From an uncultured bacterium (GTDB lineage Bacteria > Armatimonadota > UBA5829 > DSUL01): DNA of 8,322 nucleotides. Numbering within the stretch: position 1 is the stretch's first letter; every line of letters starts with the position of its first letter. Below, in pieces: positions 1 to 6,695 of this stretch. The position numbers and the translations under genes were made by a program. Location of the stretch: contig CALCJH010000347.1 of assembly GCA_937967775.1 (NCBI GenBank), positions 1 to 8,322 on the forward strand, given 5' to 3'. The notes under the pieces were generated by a model. That model was not told where the DNA came from and searched no databases. It saw nothing but the letters and a program-made list of their open reading frames with translations.

Positions 1-712
1 GCTCTTCGGTCTCCCGATGTCCCAGATCGTGGGCGATGTGGGTGAAATAGGTCCTGCGCGGCCGGATGACGCCGAGAAGATCCAGCGCTTCTGACACGGA
101 AAGATGGGTGGGATGCTCCCTCCAGCGCAGCACTCCCAGGACAAGTGTGTCCAGCCCCTGCAACAAAGGCAGAGTCTCCCGCGGGATGGTCTTGACATCG
201 GTCAGGTAGGCGAAACCTCCGGCGCGGAATCCCGTGACCGGGGTGGGTCCGTGCCAAACCGGAAGGGTGAGGAACTCCAGATCGCCCACGCGGAACCTGC
301 CATCCACGGGAATCAGGCGGAGCACCGGCAGCCCTCCTCCGTAGTGGCGCGCGCCAAACGCGTATCGGAAGGTATTGCGGATCTCGGCGAGAGTCTCTTC
401 CGTCCCGTAGCACTCGATGGGGCCGTCTCGCCGAGCATTGAATCGCCGGATGTCATCCAGACCGAAAATGTGGTCCGCGTGGTGATGGGTGAACAGCACG
501 CCGTCAACGCGCTCCACGCCGAAGCGGATGCAGGCGAGGCGCAGCTCCGGTGGAGTGTCAACGAGCAGGCTCAGGTTGTCAGTCTGAAGCAGTAGCCCCG
601 GCCGGTTGCGGTGATCGCGGGGGTCATCCGAAGTGCAGACCGGACAGCGGCATCCGATCATCGGGACGCCATGAGACGTTCCCGTCCCCAGAAACAGAGC
701 GCGAAGCTTCAC
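1..712 (-). CDS. MBL-fold metallo-hydrolase, PhnP-like (C-terminus cut by window edge)
   Basis: I translated this by hand from a GTG start at 712; 237 codons are present and no stop is reached before the left edge. The N-terminus, KLRALFLGTGTSHGVP followed by GCRCPVC, is typical of the PhnP branch of the metallo-beta-lactamase fold. Its three cysteines (21, 23, 26) match the extra structural zinc site known in PhnP. The catalytic metal motif HHHADH lies at residues 76-81 (His76, His78, Asp80, His81). Further likely ligands are His154 (WHG), Asp172 (LTD) and His225 (FTHIAHDLGH). Family members are cytoplasmic phosphodiesterases of cyclic phosphates or related small substrates. No phosphonate genes are visible here, so the substrate is unknown. 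The start overlaps the upstream stop as GTGA, and the sequence AAGGAG lies only 2 nt before it, so translation is probably coupled to the upstream gene. The family call is firm; the specific activity is not. Confidence 0.92.
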   Translation of the reverse strand, partial: MKLRALFLGTGTSHGVPMIGCRCPVCTSDDPRDHRNRPGLLLQTDNLSLLVDTPPELRLACIRFGVERVDGVLFTHHHADHIFGLDDIRRFNARRDGPIECYGTEETLAEIRNTFRYAFGARHYGGGLPVLRLIPVDGRFRVGDLEFLTLPVWHGPTPVTGFRAGGFAYLTDVKTIPRETLPLLQGLDTLVLGVLRWREHPTHLSVSEALDLLGVIRPRRTYFTHIAHDLGHRETEE

Positions 713-939
713 TTCTCCTTCTTCTCGGACCGTGGAGTCCTGCGGCCTCCGATTTTGGTCTTTTCAGCCTCCGCCAGGAGAGCCGCGAGCTCAGCATACG
801 GATCCAGAGGCGGTCCTTCCTCGCGGTATTCCTCGATGCGGCGATCCAGCCTGAGCGCGCTGCGGCGCACCTGAAGGACAAGCCACCAGATGACAACACA
901 TCCCACAATGATGCCGATTGTCAAGGCCAGATCGAACAC
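709..939 (-). CDS. Small single-span membrane protein of unknown function
   Basis: A 76-residue protein starts with GTG at 939-937. GGAG at 950-947 lies 7 nt upstream, which fixes this start within a much longer open frame. Residues 4-23 (LALTIGIIVGCVVIWWLVLQ) form one hydrophobic segment. After it come a strongly basic and acidic stretch (RRSALRLDRRIEEYREE), a DPYAELAALLAEAE helix, and a lysine/arginine-rich tail ending EKKEK. The topology is probably a short periplasmic N-terminus with a charged, possibly coiled-coil, cytoplasmic tail. Its TGA stop overlaps the GTG of the hydrolase gene (GTGA), indicating one transcript and translational coupling. I recognise no family. Codon use and protein-like composition (hydrophobic span followed by amphipathic helix) support a real gene; the function is unknown. 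Confidence 0.75.
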   Translation of the reverse strand: MFDLALTIGIIVGCVVIWWLVLQVRRSALRLDRRIEEYREEGPPLDPYAELAALLAEAEKTKIGGRRTPRSEKKEK

Positions 940-946
940 ACCCTGT

Positions 947-950
947 CTCC
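947..950 (-). promoter_or_regulatory. Ribosome binding site of the small membrane protein
   Basis: On the minus strand GGAG is followed by a 7-nt spacer and GTG at 939. It decides the start, because the open frame continues far upstream as antisense of the protease gene. Confidence 0.6.
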
Positions 951-1006
951 GCCGGGTCACCGCCGCATCCTCTTGCAAACGGTATGCAGTGCGGAAGTCT
1001 CCCGGA

Positions 1007-1015
1007 TGGTATAAT
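1007..1015 (+). promoter_or_regulatory. Extended -10 promoter element upstream of the protease
   Basis: TGGTATAAT is a perfect extended -10 (TGn plus TATAAT). No convincing -35 hexamer lies 16-18 nt upstream, which is usual for extended -10 promoters. Transcription would begin near 1022, giving a leader of roughly 74 nt before the protease start at 1096. It lies within the 156-bp gap between divergent genes. It is the best promoter match I could find in the window. That the host sigma factor uses this consensus is an assumption. Confidence 0.5.
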
Positions 1016-1018
1016 GGG

Positions 1019-1024
1019 ATTGTA
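1019..1024 (-). promoter_or_regulatory. Possible -10 element for the membrane protein/hydrolase pair
   Basis: The minus strand reads TACAAT here, five of six matches to the -10 consensus. It lies about 80 nt upstream of the membrane protein start. No good -35 is seen at the normal distance; TTGCGC at 1037-1032 is too close. It nearly overlaps the plus-strand extended -10. This is a weak call. Confidence 0.22.
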
Positions 1025-1095
1025 GCCGACGGCGCAACCTGCCGGCTTTTCCAGAGAGAAGAGAGAGCCGAATCCGGCCGCGTTTTTGAGATAAA

Positions 1096-3261
1096 GTGTC
1101 CTTCCTCCGCGCCTTCCGCAACAACTCCATATTGCGCATCCTGCTGGCCGCCGTCTTGCTGGTGGCTTCTTCTGTGTGCGCCTCCGCCCAGACGCAGGCC
1201 CAGCTTGTCGTCCAGCTCCGGCAGGGAGAACTGCATCGCGCTTCTGCGCTGGCGGGGAAAGGAAGCCCGGTTCAGGCGATCGTCCCGGCGTTTTCGCCAA
1301 AAAATCGGGAGTTGGCCCGCCAGCTGGGGTTGGACCGGATTTACGTCGCTAGGGGAAAATCCACAGCCGAGATGCGCCGACGACTGAAGTCGTCCCCTGC
1401 GGTCGAATATGCCGAGCCGCCCGCCTCGGTACTCCCGGCACTTGTGCCCGACGATCCCCTTTTCCCCCAGCAGTGGGCACTGCGCAACCTCGGCGGCCCA
1501 GGCATGGGGACTGCCGGGGCCGACATCAAGGCCGTCCAGGCCTGGGACATCACAACCGGATCCCCGACGGTGACCGTGGCCGTACTTGATACCGGAGTGG
1601 ACTCCGCTCACCCGGACCTGGCAGCCAACGTGGTGCCAGGGCGGAGCTTCGTGGATGGAGAGTCCGGCACGGACGACAACAACGGCCACGGAACGAATTG
1701 CGCGGGCATCATCGGCGCAGTGGGCAACAATGCGCTGCAGATGGCGGGCATCAGCTGGAACAGTCGCATAATGCCCGTCAAGGTGGTCGGGGTAGATGCT
1801 AACGGCAACCCTTCTGGCACGGATCTCTGGCTCTCGCAGGGCATCATCTGGGCTGTGGACAATGGTGCGAGAGTGCTGAGCGTGAGCCTGGTCTCCAGCA
1901 GCGACACCCCCACTCTGCGGAGCGCGGTGCGCTACGCACGGCTGTCCGGGGCTGTCGTAGTTGCGGCGTCCGGAAACGACGGCCAGCAGAAGAGGTTGTA
2001 TCCGGCGGCTTATGACGACGCCATCGCAGTGGGCGCCTCGGACCGGTCGGATAACCGCGCGTCCTTCTCCAACTGGGGAGATCATCTGGACCTCGTGGCG
2101 CCGGGGGTCATGATCACTACCACCACACGCGGCGGGGGCACCTGGCAGTTCTTTCAGGGCACATCCGCAGCCACCCCGCACGTGGCCGGGATCTGCGCAC
2201 TGGTGCTCTCGGTCAGGCCCGCGACGAGCCTTGCGGAGATGAGGCAGTTTCTGAGAAGGGGAGCGGACGACATTGGCGACCCGGGCTACGACATCTTCAC
2301 CGGCGCCGGACGCGCCAATGCCTATGCCACCCTTCTGGCCGCGCTGGATCCCACGCCTCCCAGCGCCCCCATCGTGTCTGATTCTGGAAGATACACGGCA
2401 AATCCCGCCCAGCTTTCGCTGCAGTGGACGCCCTCCGTAGACCCCGAGTCGGGGATCGAGGGCTATGAATACGCCATCGGGACGTCCGGGAATCCCACGT
2501 CCATCAGGGGCTGGACATGGGTGGGCAACGTGACGGCGGTGACCGCATCAGATCTGAACCTGCCTCCGGACATCCCCGTTTTCGGTTCCGTCAGGGCACG
2601 AAACGGGGCAAGGCTCTACAGCAGCACCGCCACAACGGATGGCATTATCTATGCACCGCCCGCGGCGAGCACCGGGTCGGCGATCGCCCTGTCGAACGGG
2701 AGATACGTGACGCTCAACACGCGCTCCGTCAGCGCCGTGTTTCCGGAGCGATTATGGATCACCGATTATCCGTTCGGCCCGGGACTTGCCGTCCAGCCCC
2801 CGGCGTTATGCTCCACCGGTGATCTTGTGACTGCGGCTGGGCGGCTTGAGACAATCGCGGGAATGCGAACTCTGACCGATGCCGAGATCACCATCACTGG
2901 CTCCGGGCCGGCTCCGCCCGCTCTGACGATGAAGCAGGGCGCGCTGGGCGGAGCGGCCCTGAACTCTGCCACTCCCGGCGTGACGGGCGGGACGGGGGTG
3001 AACACCGTGGGGCGACTCGCGCGCATCTCCGGCCGCGTGACGGCAACGGGTCCGGGATGGTTTACGGTGGATGATGGATGCGGGCTTTCGAACGCCGACG
3101 GATTCGCCGGGGTACGCGTACTGACGTCGGGGATGTCGCCATCTGCCGGCAGCTTCGTGCAGGCGACCGGCATCATAGAAGTGGCAATCTCCGGCGAGGT
3201 GACCCGCCCCCTGCTCAGAACCCGCGCTCCCCGGGACGTCGAGACGGTCGAGGACCTATAG
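1096..3261 (+). CDS. Secreted subtilisin-like serine protease (peptidase S8) with Fn3-like and tandem OB-like C-terminal domains
   Basis: The protein is 721 residues. The GTG start at 1096 is the first possible start after an in-frame TGA at 1087; its ribosome site is weak (GAG 5 nt upstream). Residues 1-31 form a Sec signal peptide with basic start, LLAAVLL core and cleavage after ASA. Residues 33-115 look like a subtilase propeptide, ending in VEYAEPP, and DPLFPQQW opens the mature enzyme. The catalytic triad is intact: Asp165 (VLDTGVD), His198 (NGHGT) and Ser357 (GTSAATPHVAG), with oxyanion Asn294 (ASGND). Residues 420-520 resemble an Fn3-like domain (LSLQWTPSVDPESGIEGYEYAIG). Residues 530-715 hold two OB-like beta segments. 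It should be exported and degrade extracellular protein. There is no sorting motif or terminal membrane anchor. The gene is alone on the plus strand, divergent from the membrane-protein pair. The protease call is certain; the domain names for the C-terminal part are inference. Confidence 0.96.
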   Translation: MSFLRAFRNNSILRILLAAVLLVASSVCASAQTQAQLVVQLRQGELHRASALAGKGSPVQAIVPAFSPKNRELARQLGLDRIYVARGKSTAEMRRRLKSSPAVEYAEPPASVLPALVPDDPLFPQQWALRNLGGPGMGTAGADIKAVQAWDITTGSPTVTVAVLDTGVDSAHPDLAANVVPGRSFVDGESGTDDNNGHGTNCAGIIGAVGNNALQMAGISWNSRIMPVKVVGVDANGNPSGTDLWLSQGIIWAVDNGARVLSVSLVSSSDTPTLRSAVRYARLSGAVVVAASGNDGQQKRLYPAAYDDAIAVGASDRSDNRASFSNWGDHLDLVAPGVMITTTTRGGGTWQFFQGTSAATPHVAGICALVLSVRPATSLAEMRQFLRRGADDIGDPGYDIFTGAGRANAYATLLAALDPTPPSAPIVSDSGRYTANPAQLSLQWTPSVDPESGIEGYEYAIGTSGNPTSIRGWTWVGNVTAVTASDLNLPPDIPVFGSVRARNGARLYSSTATTDGIIYAPPAASTGSAIALSNGRYVTLNTRSVSAVFPERLWITDYPFGPGLAVQPPALCSTGDLVTAAGRLETIAGMRTLTDAEITITGSGPAPPALTMKQGALGGAALNSATPGVTGGTGVNTVGRLARISGRVTATGPGWFTVDDGCGLSNADGFAGVRVLTSGMSPSAGSFVQATGIIEVAISGEVTRPLLRTRAPRDVETVEDL
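2683..3243 (+). other. Tandem OB-like domain region inside the protease
   Basis: Residues 530-715 of the protease contain two segments with the same layout. The first has GRYVTLNTRSV, then LWITD, GLAV, and GDLVTAAGRLETIAG. The second has GRLARISGRVTA, then WFTVDDGCG, GVRV, and GSFVQATGIIEVAISGE. Between them is a linker with LGGAALNSATPGVTGGTG. The pattern (strand, 'W-x-T/I-x-D' hairpin, 'G-x-x-V-x-A-x-G' strand) fits an OB-like beta barrel as seen in secreted bacterial proteins, probably for binding ligands or surfaces. This assignment is by eye. Confidence 0.5.
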
Positions 3262-4272
3262 CCCCGGCGCGGTCTGACGGGCGAAATCCATCATCGCCTG
3301 CACATTCTCGGCAGGAGCATCCGGGGGCACTTCGCATCCGGGTCCCACGACGAACGGCCAGCCCGCATCGCTCCAGCATTGCTCGAATGCCGCTCGCACG
3401 GCAGAGGGCGTTCCCTCCAGGAGCACGGACACCGGATCGCAGTTTCCCAGCAGAGCAACCCGCGGGCCCAGAGTTCGCCGCGCGAGGGAAAGGTCCGCAG
3501 CGGCATCCACGTCCATCATCTCGACTCCCAGCGTGGAGATGCCGGGGAAAAGCTGGTCGGTCCGTCCGCAGATGTGCAGCCGGACCGGCAGGCCGAGCGC
3601 CTGGACCCCGCCCACCAGCCGCGCCTGCCGCGGCAGGATCACTTCCTCATAGACAGCCGGCCCCAGCAACGAACAGGCGGCGTCACCGATGCCCATGATG
3701 TCCACATAAGGAGCCTGCGCCGCGGCAAAGGCCAGCTCCATCTCGCAAGTGAAATCCAGAAGCTCGCCGGCCCAGGCCGGATCGTCCACCAGATCAAGAA
3801 GGACATTGTGCAGCCCACGGAGCTGAGCCGCCGCAGCCAGGGGACCCTCAATCCAGCCCAGCACGGGCACCTCCCCGGCGGATATCTCCTTCAGCGCCTG
3901 CGCCGCCAGCACACGATCGTGCATCCTCCCTCCGCCCAGCGGGTCCGGCAGACGCAGATGCGCCAAGTCCGCGCGCTCGGCAAGAAGCACAGAATCGGGA
4001 TGGTGCGACGGCGGCTGGTCTTCGAACCACACGATGGGGGCCCCGCAATCGGCGGCCTCGCGGACGGGGTCGGAGCAGAGCGAGAGCATATCAATGCCGA
4101 ACCGCGCCGCCACCAGCGTCTGAGCTCGCACCAGCACGCGCCAGTCCCGGCAATACAGACCATACGGCACGCCGGCGTGCCGGGCGGCGAAGGTCATGGT
4201 GATGGGTTGGGCGCACAGGTGATCCACGGATGCCCCGTTCAGTGTGCGCGTCATCCGCTCCGCGGCGGTCAT
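3256..4272 (-). CDS. Uroporphyrinogen decarboxylase family protein (MtaA/CmuA-like, not HemE)
   Basis: I prefer the ATG at 4272 (338 residues): AAGGGAG lies 8 nt upstream, and MTAAERMTRTLNG aligns with the usual family N-terminus. A GTG at 4296 would add eight residues and overlap the dehydrogenase stop as GTGA. Numbered from the ATG, the family's zinc-site pattern His-x-Cys...Cys is present: LHICG (His233, Cys235) and GPGCEVPPDAP (Cys313), as in corrinoid/coenzyme M methyltransferases. GNCDPV at about 276-281 matches the conserved GN-x-DP loop. The arginine-rich N-terminal substrate motif of true HemE is absent, so a haem role is unlikely. Methyl transfer is therefore plausible, but no corrinoid protein or partner methyltransferase is in view. 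It is the last gene of a minus-strand group, 20 nt after the dehydrogenase. Its tail overlaps the protease tail by 6 bp. Confidence 0.9.
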   Translation of the reverse strand: MTAAERMTRTLNGASVDHLCAQPITMTFAARHAGVPYGLYCRDWRVLVRAQTLVAARFGIDMLSLCSDPVREAADCGAPIVWFEDQPPSHHPDSVLLAERADLAHLRLPDPLGGGRMHDRVLAAQALKEISAGEVPVLGWIEGPLAAAAQLRGLHNVLLDLVDDPAWAGELLDFTCEMELAFAAAQAPYVDIMGIGDAACSLLGPAVYEEVILPRQARLVGGVQALGLPVRLHICGRTDQLFPGISTLGVEMMDVDAAADLSLARRTLGPRVALLGNCDPVSVLLEGTPSAVRAAFEQCWSDAGWPFVVGPGCEVPPDAPAENVQAMMDFARQTAPGL

Positions 4273-4280
4273 TCTGTCCG

Positions 4281-4287
4281 CTCCCTT
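4281..4287 (-). promoter_or_regulatory. Ribosome binding site deciding the UroD-family start
   Basis: AAGGGAG on the minus strand lies 8 nt before the ATG at 4272. The upstream GTG at 4296 has no comparable site, so the ATG is the better start, although the GTGA overlap makes the GTG a real alternative. Confidence 0.55.
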
Positions 4288-4292
4288 CCCGC

Positions 4293-5318
4293 TCACACTT
4301 CAATAACCGCGCGGATGACCCCGTCGGAGCGGTCCCGGGCCAGACGAAGGGCCAGGTCGGCTTGATCGAGGGAGAAGCGATGGGTCACCAGCGACTTGAG
4401 GTCTATCCGCCCATCCTGGGCCCACTCGATGGCACGCTCCACGGCGTCCCGGCTGCGCCGCACAAATACCAGAGTCAGGTTCTTGCGCCGGGCCGTGGAG
4501 GCAGTGAAGCAGACTTCGTCAGGGTAAGGAATGCCGACGATGATGACCCGCGCGTTGAACCCGGCGATGGCCACCGCCTGCTGAACGGCCTCGTTAGTTC
4601 CCGCGCACTCGAAGACCACGTCCGGCCCGCCGCTTTCGTCCCGCACAGCCAGGGCGGCCGCTTCCGGATCTCCCTGGATGGCGTGGTCCGCTCCCAGACG
4701 CAGGGCAAACCGGCACCGCTCCGCCAGCGGGTCCGTTACCCAGATCTTCCCCGCCCCCGCCACTCGCGCGGCTTGCAGGACGGAGAGCCCGATGCCTCCC
4801 GCGCCCAGGATCGCCACTTTCTCTCCGCCCTGCATTTTGGCCAGGTCAACCGCATAGATGCCGACCGCCATCGGCTCAGTCATCGCGGCTTCGTCAAACG
4901 ACATCCCAGGCGGCAACTTGATGCAAAGCCGTGCCGGCCAGGCCACGAACTCGCGCAGAGCGCCGTCCACGGGTGGAGTGCCGAAAAAGCGGACCGCCGG
5001 ACAAAGATTCGGCCACCCGCGGCGGCAGGGTTCACAGTTTCCGCAACTCTGGCCGGGCTCTACCGCCACCCGGTCCCCGGGCGACAGCCCGGACACTCCG
5101 GGTCCGGTCGCCACGACCTCCGCACCGACCTCGTGGCCCAGTATCAACGGCTCGGTGACGATCTGATCGCCGATGCGGCCCTCGTTGTAGTAATGCACAT
5201 CCGAGGCGCACACCCCCACCAGCCGGACCCGCAGGAGAACCTCCCCTGGACCTGGAACGGGAACCGGCTCGTCGCCTGCGCGCAGATCGCCCGGAGCGTA
5301 TAGTCTGACGGCTTTCAT
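4293..5318 (-). CDS. Zinc-dependent medium-chain dehydrogenase, sorbitol/xylitol dehydrogenase-like
   Basis: The 341-residue protein has the full length for the MDR superfamily. The catalytic zinc ligands are visible: Cys37 in GVCASDVHYY, His62-Glu63 in GHE, and Glu148 in MTEP. The four structural-zinc cysteines are 92, 95, 98 and 106 (CGNCEPC...LC). The Rossmann motif GAGGIG is at 172-177, with Asp196 at the end of the second strand, which favours NAD over NADP. The CxSDVHYY signature is characteristic of sorbitol and xylitol dehydrogenases, so a polyol or sugar derivative is the likely substrate, oxidised to a ketose or keto-sugar in the cytoplasm. The ATG at 5318 is preceded by AGAGG with a 7-nt spacer. 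It lies 37 nt after the ThuA-domain gene and 20 nt before the UroD-family gene, consistent with one operon. L-threonine dehydrogenase or other MDR alcohol dehydrogenases remain possible. Confidence 0.93.
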   Translation of the reverse strand: MKAVRLYAPGDLRAGDEPVPVPGPGEVLLRVRLVGVCASDVHYYNEGRIGDQIVTEPLILGHEVGAEVVATGPGVSGLSPGDRVAVEPGQSCGNCEPCRRGWPNLCPAVRFFGTPPVDGALREFVAWPARLCIKLPPGMSFDEAAMTEPMAVGIYAVDLAKMQGGEKVAILGAGGIGLSVLQAARVAGAGKIWVTDPLAERCRFALRLGADHAIQGDPEAAALAVRDESGGPDVVFECAGTNEAVQQAVAIAGFNARVIIVGIPYPDEVCFTASTARRKNLTLVFVRRSRDAVERAIEWAQDGRIDLKSLVTHRFSLDQADLALRLARDRSDGVIRAVIEV

Positions 5319-5355
5319 CGGTTTGCCTCTCCCCTGAGGGTCCGCACCAGACCTT

Positions 5356-5979
5356 TCATCCTGCAGCGGCGCTGCCCGCCCATTTTACACCGCGCGTCAG
5401 CAACAGTCCGAAGTTGGGGTCACGGCACGCGGCAGGATCGTGACCGAGCGCCAGATAGAACACGCGTCCCTTCCCCCAGCTTTTTGTCCAGGCCACCGGC
5501 CACGCCTTTCCCTGCCAGAGCGCCGTCGCCAACACGTTCACGCGGGTGTCGTAGCTGGTGATATACTGCTCGTCCGTCACCATGAATTCATCCAGATCCC
5601 GGGTGATCTCGTGCTCGCGGTCCAGCACGCTGACCTGATAGGAGCGGTAGTGTGGATGGGTGACGAAATACCCGCCCACGACCGCCCGGTAATCGTCCGA
5701 TTCGCGAAATGAATCTGCGCCGCTGTGTACCGGGACAAAACCTTTGCCGGAAGCAATAAAGTTGGACAACCCCACTAGCTGAGCGTCCGAGATCTCGCCC
5801 ACCGTATAGTAGAAGACCACGCAGCCGAAATCCGCCAGCTCCGAGCGCGCGAAGACATCCAGATCATCCTCCACGCGAGTCACTTCGAAGCATCCCGCAC
5901 CCTCCAGGTGGCGCAGGATCTCGTCCCCACAGCCGCGATGGTCGTGGATCTCTCCTCCGTTAAAAAGCAGGACTCTCAA
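5356..5979 (-). CDS. ThuA domain-containing protein
   Basis: I choose the TTG at 5979 (207 residues). GGAGG lies 7 nt upstream, and the resulting MRVLLFNGG matches the usual N-terminus of the family. A GTG at 6000 would add seven residues without a well-placed ribosome site. ThuA-like proteins have a class I glutamine amidotransferase-like fold and are linked to trehalose and other sugar utilisation. Visible family features are FNGGEIHDHRGCG at the start, the strand DFGCVVFYYTVGEIS, FIASGKGFVPVHSGADSF (the HSG elbow), YRAVVGGYFVTHPHY, and the C-terminal WTKSWGKGRVFYLALGHDPAA. No signal peptide is seen, unlike many planctomycete ThuA proteins, so it should be cytoplasmic. It is the first gene of a minus-strand group with the dehydrogenase and UroD-family protein, suggesting a role in sugar or polyol breakdown. 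The exact reaction is not known for this family. Confidence 0.9.
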   Translation of the reverse strand: MRVLLFNGGEIHDHRGCGDEILRHLEGAGCFEVTRVEDDLDVFARSELADFGCVVFYYTVGEISDAQLVGLSNFIASGKGFVPVHSGADSFRESDDYRAVVGGYFVTHPHYRSYQVSVLDREHEITRDLDEFMVTDEQYITSYDTRVNVLATALWQGKAWPVAWTKSWGKGRVFYLALGHDPAACRDPNFGLLLTRGVKWAGSAAAG

Positions 5980-5986
5980 AGCCGGA

Positions 5987-5991
5987 CCTCC
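5987..5991 (-). promoter_or_regulatory. Ribosome binding site deciding the ThuA TTG start
   Basis: A full GGAGG on the minus strand sits 7 nt before the TTG at 5979. It lies inside the reading frame if the GTG at 6000 is used instead, so the TTG is favoured. Confidence 0.6.
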
Positions 5992-6039
5992 GCTCGCCAC
6001 CGGGCCAAATCGCGCTCCGGCGCATCTGATAAGACAAGC

Positions 6040-6067
6040 GGGGGCAGGCTATCCGAAGCCCGCCCCC
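6040..6067 (-). terminator. Intrinsic terminator after superoxide dismutase
   Basis: Two 10-nt arms (6040-6049 and 6058-6067) pair at nine of ten positions, all G-C apart from one A/C mismatch, around an 8-nt loop. Read on the minus strand, the hairpin begins about 28 nt after the superoxide dismutase stop and is followed by GCTTGTCTTATC, a moderately T-rich tail. It would separate the dismutase transcript from the ThuA group downstream. The tail is not a pure T run, so efficiency is uncertain. Confidence 0.65.
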
Positions 6068-6095
6068 GGGGAAGATTCGACAGAACCGCGCCGGA

Positions 6096-6695
6096 TTACT
6101 TCGCGCGCACGTAGATTTCGCCCACCTTCTTCCAGTCCACCACGTTCCACCAGGCCGAGATGTAGTCCGGCCGGCGGTTCTGGTATTTCAGATAGTAGGC
6201 GTGCTCCCACACATCCAGGCCCAGAATCGGCTTCTTGCCCTCCATCAGCGGGCTGTCCTGGTTCGCCGTGCTGTAAACGTCGAGCTTTCCATTCTCCAGC
6301 AGCACAAGCCACGCCCATCCGGAGCCGAACCGCGTCTTCCCGGCGGTCTCGAACTTCTCCTTGAAAGCCTCGAAGCTGCCGAAATCGGCTTCGATGGCCG
6401 CCCTGAGGTCGCCCGCGGGCTCGCCGCCGCCGTCCGGCCCCATGATGTTCCAGAACAGCGTGTGGTTATGATGCCCCCCGCCATTGTTGCGCACGGCCGT
6501 GGGGATGGCGTCTACCCCTTTCGCCAGGATCTCTTCAATGGAGAGCCCTTCCAGCTCCGTGCCCTTGATGGCATCGTTCAGGTTGTTGACATACGCGCCG
6601 TGATGCTTGGTATGGTGAATCTCCATCGTCCGCGCGTCAATGTGCGGCTCCAGCGCATCATACGGATAGGGAAGCTCAGGCAGAGAAAAAGCCAT
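6096..6695 (-). CDS. sodA: Superoxide dismutase, Mn type
   Basis: The protein is 199 residues, the standard length. It converts superoxide to hydrogen peroxide and oxygen. The metal ligands are His27 (MEIHHTKHH), His78 (NHTLFW), Asp161 and His165 ([19 protein letters not shown]). The outer-sphere glutamine Gln146 in ANQDSPL marks the manganese type; iron enzymes usually have the glutamine in the N-terminal half, near position 70. A cambialistic enzyme cannot be excluded. No signal peptide is seen, so it is cytoplasmic. The ATG at 6695 has AAGGA 11 nt upstream, a slightly long spacer. The gene appears to be transcribed alone: a terminator hairpin follows it, and a 223-bp gap with a palindromic element precedes it. 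Confidence 0.97.
   Translation of the reverse strand: MAFSLPELPYPYDALEPHIDARTMEIHHTKHHGAYVNNLNDAIKGTELEGLSIEEILAKGVDAIPTAVRNNGGGHHNHTLFWNIMGPDGGGEPAGDLRAAIEADFGSFEAFKEKFETAGKTRFGSGWAWLVLLENGKLDVYSTANQDSPLMEGKKPILGLDVWEHAYYLKYQNRRPDYISAWWNVVDWKKVGEIYVRAK

Noticed and set aside
104..1014. Plus-strand open frames over the MBL-fold hydrolase
   Set aside because: The opposite strand encodes a complete metal-binding motif set in one uninterrupted frame; the plus-strand products match nothing recognisable.
940..2181. Long minus-strand open frame continuing upstream of the small membrane protein
   Set aside because: It is antisense to the signal peptide, propeptide and catalytic domain of the protease. 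Its translation is low-complexity and family-less. Only the last 76 codons, after a proper ribosome site, look like protein.
3256..4272. Annotation as haem biosynthesis hemE
   Set aside because: The arginine-rich N-terminal substrate motif of true uroporphyrinogen decarboxylase is missing. The His-x-Cys...Cys site instead points to the methyltransferase branch, and no haem genes are nearby.
3379..5303. Long plus-strand open frames opposite the UroD-family and dehydrogenase genes
   Set aside because: They are antisense shadows typical of GC-rich DNA. Their translations are rich in Arg, Gln, His and Pro with no recognisable domain, while the minus strand encodes complete families with intact motifs.
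6096..6695. Iron-type superoxide dismutase (sodB)
   Set aside because: The ANQDSPL motif with Gln146 is the manganese-type arrangement.
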